From NCBI RefSeq assembly GCF_014651515.1, contig NZ_BMXA01000003.1, positions 62,001 through 126,000 on the forward strand: a stretch of 64,000 nt of DNA, in the 5' to 3' direction. This DNA comes from Arenicella chitinivorans (GTDB lineage Bacteria > Pseudomonadota > Gammaproteobacteria > Arenicellales > Arenicellaceae). The notes below the pieces were generated by a model. That model had not been told where the DNA came from and searched no databases. It saw only the letters and a list, made by a program, of their open reading frames with translations. Below are positions 8,703 through 15,972 of this stretch, piece after piece; position 1 is the first letter of the stretch; each line of letters starts with the position of its first letter. The translations under genes and the position numbers were made by a program.

Positions 8703-9140
8703 TTGTTAAATCGAAATTGCAAATCTCAGGTTAGAAAGCTGTCAATACTGGCGGTTTGCATTGGTCTGACGGGATGTGTGCCTTCGGATGAAGCGGAGGT
8801 TGCGATGGTGGCATTGATTGCGAATGCCAAGCAGTACCAACATCGACAGATTAAGACCTTCGGGTACTTAGCGATGAGCGACGAGCTTCGTTTGTTTTTG
8901 AATCGAGAGGATGCGCTAAACGGCAACTACTACCACTCGGTTTCGATTCAACAACTTACTGAGCGCGATCTGCAAAAAATCGATGCGTGTGTGAATCAAT
9001 ACGTTTCTGTCGCTGGCACATTTGATATGAAAAACAATCAACTCGTTTTCTCTCAAGCTGTGCGGTTTGAGGGCGGGGACAACAACATCTATTCACAACT
9101 CGTTTGTAATCACAACTTTAATATAAGAGGACAACAATGA
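8703..9140 (+). CDS. Putative lipoprotein, unknown function
   Basis: 145 residues from a TTG start preceded by AGAGGA at 8693-8698. The N-terminus has basic residues, a hydrophobic core and the lipobox LTGC (Cys25), so it should be a lipoprotein; the residue after Cys is Val, compatible with outer-membrane sorting. The body contains a fold-like segment (YQHRQIKTFGYLAMSDELRL, then QYVSVAGTFDMKNNQLVF) suggestive of a small beta barrel of OB type; this is a weak inference. Its stop codon overlaps the start of the next gene (ATGA at 9137-9140), implying translational coupling to a secreted Cys-rich peptide. Confidence 0.65.
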   Translation: MLNRNCKSQVRKLSILAVCIGLTGCVPSDEAEVAMVALIANAKQYQHRQIKTFGYLAMSDELRLFLNREDALNGNYYHSVSIQQLTERDLQKIDACVNQYVSVAGTFDMKNNQLVFSQAVRFEGGDNNIYSQLVCNHNFNIRGQQ

Positions 9141-9313
9141 AACTGACAAAACTTATTGCGACTTTGAGTGCGACTTTCATCCTTGGATTGGCAACTAGCC
9201 CGGCTTCTGCGTCGGCGTCATCGGGGGTAAATGCGGTGGATGAGCCAGGTGTTCTTTGTTATGTGTGCCCTCGGTGCTGTTCAAGAGACCCAAACATCGT
9301 GGGGCAAGAGTAA
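9137..9313 (+). CDS. 58-residue secreted Cys-rich peptide
   Basis: A short gene starting at ATG 9137, with AAGAGGA at 9125-9131 five bases upstream, and ending at TAA 9311-9313. The product has a clear Sec signal (MKLTKLIATLSATFILGLAT, then ASA sites near residue 26) and a mature part of about 32 residues. That part carries a tight cysteine cluster, CYVCPRCC, four Cys in eight residues, which could bind metal or form disulfides. Its start overlaps the stop of the lipoprotein gene, so the two are coupled. I recognise no family. A small bacteriocin-like, metal-binding or signalling peptide are all possible. Confidence 0.6.
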   Translation: MKLTKLIATLSATFILGLATSPASASASSGVNAVDEPGVLCYVCPRCCSRDPNIVGQE

Positions 9314-9403
9314 GTTTCCAGATTGTGGTGCTCTTCGACCCGGCACTGCAAATGTCTTGGTCTCAGGCTTACTCCTACCCTGAAGCCTGGGGAATCAAGG
9401 GGA

Positions 9404-9439
9404 TGCCAATGAGAGGACAGGACGTTCTCTCGGCATTTT
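9404..9439 (+). terminator. Stem-loop with T-run after the Cys-rich peptide gene
   Basis: TGCC (9404-9407) pairs with GGCA (9432-9435), and GAGAG (9411-9415) with CTCTC (9427-9431), followed by TTTT at 9436-9439. It could end the 8703-9313 operon before the convergent regulator gene. The stem has a 3-nt internal bulge, so strength is moderate. Confidence 0.4.
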
Positions 9440-9482
9440 CCCCGTTCTACCGTAGAGTTAAACGCAGTCGTGTTTATCGCTG

Positions 9483-11582
9483 CTAGTGGCGCTTTTCGAG
9501 AATTTTAATTTCAGTTTCTTCGTTCAAAAATTTGGGGAACAGCACGCGTTTCTGGTCGGCAGAAATGGTGTAATCCAGTAACGGATTGAGTATCGGAAAC
9601 AAAGTCTGGCGGTCCCGCGTTGTGAGATCGACATAAGTCAAAGTATTGGTATCCTTGCCAATCGATAGGTAATAGAACCCATTACCTCGCGCATACAACG
9701 CATCGTAGGCGTAGATGTTGGTGTCGTTGACCAGTTTTTCGACGGATTTGTCGGCAAGGTTCATTTTCCAGATTCCATTCTGGTGGTATTTGTAAAACAA
9801 CATGTCGCCGTTGGCGGTTAGCTCAGGGGCGTAGCCGCCGCGTTCAGTGATTTTCACTGGTGGCTCGTCGGTACCGAGTTGTTTTTGATAAATCTGCCAG
9901 TCGCCGTCCAGGTCCGAGGAAAAGTAGATCGATTTGCCATCCAGAGCCCAGCTGGCGGTTTCAATGCGTGACGGTTTAGAACCCTGCCAAATAGTTTGAT
10001 AGGTCTTTTTAGCGACATCAAAGGTGTATACCTCGGTGTCGGTCGTGGCCAGTATGGCGCTATCATCGGGTGACCAGCGTAAACGCGGGATTAGTCGTCC
10101 ATCGGTGAATTTACTGAGTTGATACTCTCGTTGCTTACTGCGTATCCAGATCTGGGGTTGCCCGCTTCGCAGCGACATAAACGCGACATCATCGGATTGA
10201 TTAGCAAGTTCGGGATACAAATCAATTTCACTGGATTGAATAACCGGTTCGTCAGTATCGCTAGCATCGGTGGTTCGTCCCCATATATCGACGCCGGTTT
10301 CGCCAGTCATGATGGCCAGTTTGTCTTCCAGCGGGTGTGCGCTGATCGCGTGTAAGGTGTCTGTGTTACCTAGGACTTGTTTGTGAAATTTGTGTTTCAG
10401 GGAATACGCGTAAACATCGTCGTTAGTATCTATGTAGTACAGGAATTCCCCATCATGAGACCAGGCCAGGGCTTTTCGCCAACCGTTCAGGTTGAACAAC
10501 GTGGTGATTCTGGAGGTGTGTAGATCAAGCACATTGACCTCGGTATTGCCCCAATTCAGGTCACGCGAGAAGGCCAGGCGACGATTGTCATTGGATAAGG
10601 CAATATGAATATCGCCTTTTGACTTGCCGCTTTCAGGGTTGGTAAGTTGCTCACGCTTTGAAGTCTTGGTGGAATACTTATAAATTTTGTATGGGTCGAC
10701 CGCCGAGAGTGAATCGGTGTAATAAATATGTTCGTCTTGGCCCCAAACGACTTCGTTGGGTAGGCCGCTGGCGTGGCAGTCGACAACTGGCGATGCCGTG
10801 GTATTGGTATCGTGCGTCTTCATTTGCATTATCTGGCACTGGCCTTCATGGTGCCGTACAAACACCAGAGAGCTGCCGTCAGGTGACCAAGATGGCGAAG
10901 TATCGTCACCACTGCCTCGAGTTAGTTGTCTTGGAGATTCGCCATCCACCGACTGCACGTACAGTTTAAAAAATGGTTCGCCTTTCGCTCGATGGGCATA
11001 CGCAATAGAATGCCCATCGGGCGAGTAAGCTGCGTCTTTTTCCTGCCCAATTAGGACACTGAAGGGTTTAATGAGATTAAACGCCTGCATGGCCCGATAA
11101 CTGGCAGACTTGGTCAAATAATACGATCCAACCCAGAAAGCGGCTACGAGCAATGGAAGGGCGACCAATAACGATAAAAATTTTGTTGAGTTAGTCCGAG
11201 TAGGCGACAGTGGCGCTTGGTCAATACTCGTTTGCGTTGGTGCCGGTGAACCAGGATCTGGCGCCGCTTGCCATTGCACTGGTTGCACTAACTGGTAGCC
11301 TTTTTTTCGTATCGTCGTGATATAGGCATTATTTTGGTCTTCGCCAAGTATTTTGCGAATTTGATTTATGACGCGATAGATCGCATGGTCGCCGACGATA
11401 CGCCCCTTCCAAACATGCTGGATCAGTTCCTCCAGACTCACAACTTTGTTGGGATTCTCAGCGAAATGAACTAGAACAGCCATGGCCAACGGTTCCACGA
11501 AGAACTCTTGGTTCCCGAGAGAAAGCTTGTTCTGGTCCGGCGATATTTGCCAGGCGCCAAGGGTAAAGGGTCTACTCATCAA
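9483..11582 (-). CDS. CadC-like transmembrane regulator with TolB/WD40-type propeller
   Basis: 699 residues. Residues ~5-100 form an OmpR/CadC-type winged helix (LGNQEFFVEPLAMAVLVHF, SLEELIQHVWKGRIVGDHAI, TTIRKKGYQLV). A Pro/Ser/Thr linker leads to one transmembrane helix at ~135-155. The rest is a periplasmic beta-propeller with repeated TolB-type blades (DAAYSPDGHSIAYAH, DTSPSWSPDGSSLVFV, ALAWSHDGEFLYYI, ASWALDGKSIYFSSD). Such proteins sense an envelope signal and bind DNA while in the membrane. It is divergent from the precursor-peptide operon, and its gene is bracketed by two copies of a TCATTA direct repeat, so it is the obvious candidate regulator of both neighbours. Confidence 0.88.
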   Translation of the reverse strand: MMSRPFTLGAWQISPDQNKLSLGNQEFFVEPLAMAVLVHFAENPNKVVSLEELIQHVWKGRIVGDHAIYRVINQIRKILGEDQNNAYITTIRKKGYQLVQPVQWQAAPDPGSPAPTQTSIDQAPLSPTRTNSTKFLSLLVALPLLVAAFWVGSYYLTKSASYRAMQAFNLIKPFSVLIGQEKDAAYSPDGHSIAYAHRAKGEPFFKLYVQSVDGESPRQLTRGSGDDTSPSWSPDGSSLVFVRHHEGQCQIMQMKTHDTNTTASPVVDCHASGLPNEVVWGQDEHIYYTDSLSAVDPYKIYKYSTKTSKREQLTNPESGKSKGDIHIALSNDNRRLAFSRDLNWGNTEVNVLDLHTSRITTLFNLNGWRKALAWSHDGEFLYYIDTNDDVYAYSLKHKFHKQVLGNTDTLHAISAHPLEDKLAIMTGETGVDIWGRTTDASDTDEPVIQSSEIDLYPELANQSDDVAFMSLRSGQPQIWIRSKQREYQLSKFTDGRLIPRLRWSPDDSAILATTDTEVYTFDVAKKTYQTIWQGSKPSRIETASWALDGKSIYFSSDLDGDWQIYQKQLGTDEPPVKITERGGYAPELTANGDMLFYKYHQNGIWKMNLADKSVEKLVNDTNIYAYDALYARGNGFYYLSIGKDTNTLTYVDLTTRDRQTLFPILNPLLDYTISADQKRVLFPKFLNEETEIKILEKRH

Positions 11583-11786
11583 TTATGTTTGGGCAGCGTA
11601 GGGTCAATCGCAAACTGTACCATACACTTTGCAGCAGGGACTAGCCGTTCAATCGGCGAAGGCGCGATGAAAATACCCAGGTTGTTGCATGTATTTGCTT
11701 GTCTTGCTGGCGAATTTTTATCGGCCTGTGACCTTTGGGTAGTCTAATTATTTAGGCGTAACATGTTGTATTTATTGATAATTTGT

Positions 11787-11805
11787 TCATTACATCGTCA
11801 TTACA
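11787..11805 (+). promoter_or_regulatory. TCATTACA direct repeat upstream of the precursor peptide gene
   Basis: TCATTACA occurs at 11787-11794 and 11798-11805, an 11-bp period. It lies in the 388-bp gene-free divergent region (11583-11970) between the CadC-like regulator and the precursor peptide gene, about 165 bp before the peptide start. It matches the element at 8574-8592 in both core and spacing. A candidate binding site for the adjacent regulator; this is inferred, not shown. Confidence 0.5.
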
Positions 11806-11970
11806 GTGATGCCAAATCAAAAGCTTGCAAAATTAACAAACTATTAGCCACAAATTACGTACCCATCAAACTCTAACACAGCAAATCTCTAAACTGGTCT
11901 CGTCGGTCAGGCATACACAGGTATGTCACTGACATTTAAATTTAACTTAACAATCAAACAGAGGTTCAAA

Positions 11971-12135
11971 ATGAAAAAGTTAGACCAAGAGAAAAAAGTT
12001 GCAGAGTTGTCAATTGAAAACATGGACATCATCACCGAAGTTGACGATACAGCAGGCGCGGCGCTGGCGAACGACGACCAAAATGAGTGGTTTGAGTTTT
12101 GGACGCTGACTAGCGCGCACAACGTTAACAACTAA
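11971..12135 (+). CDS. Candidate RiPP/microcin-like precursor peptide
   Basis: 54 residues. The ATG at 11971 is chosen because GAGG at 11961-11964 sits 6 nt upstream; an in-frame ATG at 11923 has no ribosome site. The leader is charged and helical (KKLDQEKKVAELSIENMDII). A junction DDTAGA at residues 25-30 fits C39-peptidase cleavage after Gly29-Ala30, with Glu23 at -8 and Val24 at -7. The core would be 24 residues, acidic and aromatic (NEWFEFWTLTSAHNVNN at its end), with no Cys, so lanthionines or disulfides are excluded. It precedes genes for an HlyD adaptor, C39 exporter, kinase and hydroxylase. Likely modification targets are Thr45, Thr47, Ser48 (phosphorylation) and His50 or Asn/Asp residues (hydroxylation); these are inference. 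Confidence 0.78.
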   Translation: MKKLDQEKKVAELSIENMDIITEVDDTAGAALANDDQNEWFEFWTLTSAHNVNN

Positions 12136-12169
12136 GCGAGCGTTCTTTACGCTTACGCGCATTGTGATG

Positions 12170-12239
12170 TGGTGGAGCCTTATGCTGGGAAACCTACCCC
12201 GAGATCCTACGCTCTCAGCTTGAGGCTCCACCATCTTTT
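12170..12239 (+). terminator. Strong hairpin between precursor gene and export/modification genes
   Basis: TGGTGGAGCCT (12170-12180) pairs perfectly over 11 bp with AGGCTCCACCA (12223-12233). An inner GCTG/CAGC can extend the structure, and TCTTTT follows. It lies 34 bp after the peptide stop and ends 23 bp before the HlyD gene. This is the expected place for an attenuator that lets the peptide be made in excess over its enzymes; an mRNA-stabilising structure is the alternative. Confidence 0.8.
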
Positions 12240-12262
12240 CGTCCTTATACGAAGCGTGTCTT

Positions 12263-13501
12263 ATGTCTCGAATTAATTCCAAATACGTCGCTGATCGACT
12301 ACCAATTTTCGTTGGGATCAGCATCTTGCTGTCTCCGATCATCGTGATCGTGCTGCTAAATTTTGTCCCTGTAACGGAACAGATTGAACAGGTCGAAGGT
12401 GTGATCTCAAGTGACAGTGGCCCCCGCAGTCTGCGTGCGGAACGTCAGTTTCTGGTTCGTAAAAACCACGTGCGTGTCAATCAACACGTTCAGAAGGGTG
12501 ATCTGTTGGTGGAGTTCGATGACCAAGAAACACGGCGGACCTTGGAGATGCAACGGTTAACTATCGAGAAGTTGGAATTTCAGATCCAGACTCTGGAATC
12601 TCAGCAAGCTCTGATCAGTGAGAATGTGGCATTGTTGGAAGACATTCATGATCAAAAAGCTCAGAAGAAAGTGTTGCTGGCTGCGCAGCAGGGGTCGCAG
12701 AAAAAGTTGCTGGACCAACAAAAAGAATTGTCAGTCAAAGCGGTTACCACGGCTAAGAAGCTGAGTCAGTCCTTAGCAAATGTTGACAGCCGCAGTATTT
12801 CAGAACTGCGTCGTCTGGAGATACTGCGTTCCACCAACAGCACGATTGGTGAATTGCAAACCCTAGAACAAAAACTAAGCGAACAGCCAATTTTGCATGC
12901 CCTAAAAGATATCGAAGCATCAATCGAGCTGTCATCGATTCGAGAAAAGATTGTCTCTTCTAAGATCGAGCTGAATGAGATTGCGACTCAGCTCAATGAC
13001 GCGCAGCAAAAAATTAAAGAAGAACAGCTGGCATATCAAAACCTAATGACTGAGGTTGCGCGGTTTTCGATTCGAGCACCCATAACCGGCACAGTAGCGC
13101 ACTTGTCTGACAACTTGAATAAGTCCAACATGATCAATAAGGATGAAGTGATTTTGATTATCTCACCTGATGTTGAACCAACGCTGAAAGCGCAACTGGC
13201 ACTGACGGATGAGCAGTATAAGGATGCACGCGTCGCACAGAATGTGAATCTAGAAATCTGGGCTTGGAACCATTTTAAACACGGCGTGGTGACTGGCAAG
13301 GTGGTCGCTATTTCACCAGAAAAAGTGACTTCGGAATTGTTAAATAAGCCGAGCTATATCGCCGATGTCGAAATTCTACAGATGCCCAAGGACTACTACA
13401 CTTTGAAACGGGGTTTCAGCCTCAAGGCAAATATCGATATTGGAACCATCAGTCTGCTTGACTACATTCTGAAGAAATTCAACCTAGAAAAACCGGCATA
13501 A
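12263..13501 (+). CDS. HlyD-family periplasmic adaptor of the peptide exporter
   Basis: 412 residues. There is a short cytoplasmic N-terminus, one transmembrane helix at ~14-35, then a lipoyl half-motif (VRVNQHVQKGDLLVEFDDQE, ~70-90). A long coiled coil follows (~90-270, rich in Gln/Lys/Glu/Leu heptads), then the second lipoyl half (FSIRAPITGTVAHL), and a beta-barrel/membrane-proximal domain to the C-terminus. It bridges the inner-membrane ABC exporter to an outer-membrane TolC-type channel, which is not encoded here. The gene is the first after the attenuator and stops 3 bp before the exporter gene. Confidence 0.9.
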   Translation: MSRINSKYVADRLPIFVGISILLSPIIVIVLLNFVPVTEQIEQVEGVISSDSGPRSLRAERQFLVRKNHVRVNQHVQKGDLLVEFDDQETRRTLEMQRLTIEKLEFQIQTLESQQALISENVALLEDIHDQKAQKKVLLAAQQGSQKKLLDQQKELSVKAVTTAKKLSQSLANVDSRSISELRRLEILRSTNSTIGELQTLEQKLSEQPILHALKDIEASIELSSIREKIVSSKIELNEIATQLNDAQQKIKEEQLAYQNLMTEVARFSIRAPITGTVAHLSDNLNKSNMINKDEVILIISPDVEPTLKAQLALTDEQYKDARVAQNVNLEIWAWNHFKHGVVTGKVVAISPEKVTSELLNKPSYIADVEILQMPKDYYTLKRGFSLKANIDIGTISLLDYILKKFNLEKPA

Positions 13502-13504
13502 ACT

Positions 13505-15970
13505 ATGAACGCTTTCGTCGAAAAAATTGTGTGCAGTAATCTAGGTGACAAACAACGCAACACCAATGATTGCGCCGTTAGCGTCGTCAAGACACTGTAC
13601 AACCTGAAAAAGATAAATATTAATCGTAACCAGATTAAGGCATCGCTGACCCTGGATGAAGAGGGCGTTTCTTTCCAAAGTGTCAAAAGTCATCTGGTGG
13701 CCAATGGTTTTGATTGCGATTACATCGCATTAGGAACCCAGTCCAATCCGCTGGCGCAGCTAGCCGACCGAACACCATTGATTGCAATGGTGACTGCTGG
13801 TTTGCGCAAGCACTTTATCTTGATCAAATCGATCTATAAAAACCACGCCTTGGTGATGGACCCAGCAAACGGTGAGTTTCGAAACTGGTCGCTTGAGACG
13901 TTAGAAGCAAAGCTCACGCATTCGACATCTAAGGTCAATGAAGACATCTTAATTGCACATACGCGACAGTACATTCAGGAGCGATTGGATTCGTATGGAC
14001 TGACAGTCGACGTGTCACTCAAAGCCAATTGCATCGAGACCTACAACAAACTAGGCTATTTTGATTGGTTCGCTAAGCAGCATGGGTTTCACGACACGCA
14101 AGATGAAAAAGCATTTCTAGGTTCGCTGATCGAGGCCGACGAAAAGAAGGTCTTGCCATCGCATTTTCGGAAGCTGCGTTACATCAACGACGCCACGAAC
14201 ATCAAAACTCCGGTGTTACTCACGGTCGATCTTGAAAACTACATTCAACCCGATGGTGTGGTGGAAGACAAACAACACAGTTCGGTGATCGCACGTTTGT
14301 TCGGCATCATTTTGCGTTCCAAGAAATCTTCTTGGTTGCTCTCGAGCTTCATGATGGTCGGATTTTTGGCTGCCATGATGACGTACATAGCTGTCTACGC
14401 GAATCAGATTCTGATCGACGAGATTTTTCCTAAGCGGCATATCCTGACCCTGTATTCATTCGCTTTTGTGCTGTTTATTTTTCGTTTTGGCGAGTTCTTT
14501 TTGAACGTACTCAAAACCGCCAGCCAGATATTTATGGATCAGATACTGGACAAATACTTCTATCAAACCTTCAGTCGCCAGTTGTTGTTTTCCAACGAGG
14601 AGTACATTCGAACCTACAGCAAAGGGGACTTGGCGCAGCGCGTCAATGACATTCTAAAAGTTAAGCAATTAGTCTCTAAATTTATCAACGACGTGTTGTT
14701 GAGTTCCGTCATCGTGGTGTTCTCGATTGGCATGTTGTTTTTCTACAATGCCACGCTTGCATTGATCGTATTTGGTATCGGCGCGCTGTATCTGGTGGTG
14801 TTTCGTTACGCGTCTTCCGTGGTGCGCAATTTGGAATCGACCCTGTTCACCGAGAAAGGCAAGTTGTTAAACACTCTGCTCGACAAAGTAGAGGGACATT
14901 CCATTATCCGCCGTTGTCAAAGCGAAACCTTTTTTATGGACGAAGATGCGGTCATCACTGAGAGCTATCTTCGCGTGCAGCAGAAAGCCCGGTTTACTGG
15001 CTTTTTCCTGTCTTACTTTCCACGCTTTATTAGCGTGATTGGTTCCATCGCGATGGTGATGGTGGCTGGGCGCTTACTCATTAACGATAACGCCTTGTCG
15101 CTGGGCCAGGTGCTGGCGGTGATTGGGCTGGCTGAGATTACCTTCAGTGCCATGCGCACGCTCCTTAGTGCACAACTTATGCTGCAGGAAAGTATTGTGG
15201 TGGTGGAGCGATTCTTTGACTTTTGCGGTGCTGAACCGGTGTCCGCGCCCAAAGTTGGTCAACGTAAGTCGATAAGTCGAATCGATATCCGTGACCTGCA
15301 CTACCAGTTTCCGAATCAGAAATTTGCATTGAACATAGATCGGATAGCATTTCACCAAGGTGAAACAGTGTACGTGGATGGCGCCAATGGCTGTGGTAAA
15401 TCCACGATGCTTAGTTTAATTGGTGGCTCGTTACAACCGACGGAGCCGCACACCATTCAGTACGTCGATCCCGACGGCGGGTTCGTTAGTGAGCCAGATG
15501 CGCGAAAAAGTGTTTTGCTGACACGACCTGAAGACAAGATTTTCAATAACACCCTTAATTTTAATATCTATTTGGGACGAGACACGCGCAATTTCGACAT
15601 CTACTCACTGGCAAAGAAAATCGGCGCCGATGACTTTATTTGTCCGAGCCAGCTTCATGTCGATGCGTTGATCAGCGACGGTGGCAGTAATTTATCGGCT
15701 GGGCAGCGTCGTAAAATACTTTTGTTACGGGCCATCGTGAGTGACTGTAGCGTGCTTATTTTCGATGAGATTTTTCGCGGTGTGGATAAAGCGTCGAAGG
15801 AGAAAATCTGTCACTTCTTCAATGAATTTGATAATCGGACCTTGATCTTCACCTCGCATGAGCCGATTGATCAGCTGCGGGTGGATCGCGTGATTTCGAT
15901 GGCTGGTGGTCGTGTCATTGACGACACCGCGAGTCATGACCAAACCATTATTTGTGAGGAGGCGGTGTAG
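13505..15970 (+). CDS. ABC exporter with N-terminal C39 peptidase (PCAT)
   Basis: 821 residues. The N-terminal C39 domain keeps its catalytic residues: Gln17 (oxyanion), Cys23 in NTNDCAVSVV, His103 in LRKHFILI and Asp119 in VMDPANG. So it should both cleave the leader after a Gly-Ala type site and export the core. A ~110-residue linker follows, then a six-helix transmembrane domain (~260-560). The nucleotide-binding domain has Walker A GANGCGKST (~627-635), signature NLSAGQRRKILLL (~729) and Walker B VLIFDEIF (~750) with the catalytic Glu. It sits between the HlyD gene and the kinase gene, which starts 2 bp after its stop. Confidence 0.93.
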   Translation: MNAFVEKIVCSNLGDKQRNTNDCAVSVVKTLYNLKKININRNQIKASLTLDEEGVSFQSVKSHLVANGFDCDYIALGTQSNPLAQLADRTPLIAMVTAGLRKHFILIKSIYKNHALVMDPANGEFRNWSLETLEAKLTHSTSKVNEDILIAHTRQYIQERLDSYGLTVDVSLKANCIETYNKLGYFDWFAKQHGFHDTQDEKAFLGSLIEADEKKVLPSHFRKLRYINDATNIKTPVLLTVDLENYIQPDGVVEDKQHSSVIARLFGIILRSKKSSWLLSSFMMVGFLAAMMTYIAVYANQILIDEIFPKRHILTLYSFAFVLFIFRFGEFFLNVLKTASQIFMDQILDKYFYQTFSRQLLFSNEEYIRTYSKGDLAQRVNDILKVKQLVSKFINDVLLSSVIVVFSIGMLFFYNATLALIVFGIGALYLVVFRYASSVVRNLESTLFTEKGKLLNTLLDKVEGHSIIRRCQSETFFMDEDAVITESYLRVQQKARFTGFFLSYFPRFISVIGSIAMVMVAGRLLINDNALSLGQVLAVIGLAEITFSAMRTLLSAQLMLQESIVVVERFFDFCGAEPVSAPKVGQRKSISRIDIRDLHYQFPNQKFALNIDRIAFHQGETVYVDGANGCGKSTMLSLIGGSLQPTEPHTIQYVDPDGGFVSEPDARKSVLLTRPEDKIFNNTLNFNIYLGRDTRNFDIYSLAKKIGADDFICPSQLHVDALISDGGSNLSAGQRRKILLLRAIVSDCSVLIFDEIFRGVDKASKEKICHFFNEFDNRTLIFTSHEPIDQLRVDRVISMAGGRVIDDTASHDQTIICEEAV

Positions 15971-15972
15971 TT

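Noticed and set aside
9364-9389. CAGGCTT...AAGCCTG dyad as a terminator
   Set aside because: No T-run follows; the hairpin at 9404-9439 is a better candidate.
9256-9486. 76-codon open frame after the Cys-rich peptide gene
   Set aside because: It starts inside the Cys-rich peptide gene in another phase, has no ribosome site and runs through the terminator-like hairpin.
11667-11747. 26-codon frame with a lipobox-like LSAC near its end
   Set aside because: Looks like a truncated lipoprotein signal, but only five residues follow the Cys, ribosome-site spacing is poor and no partner gene is evident. Kept only as a curiosity near the RiPP operon.
11923-11970. Longer start for the precursor peptide
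   Set aside because: The upstream ATG lacks a ribosome site; the internal ATG at 11971 has GAGG at correct spacing and gives a normal charged leader.
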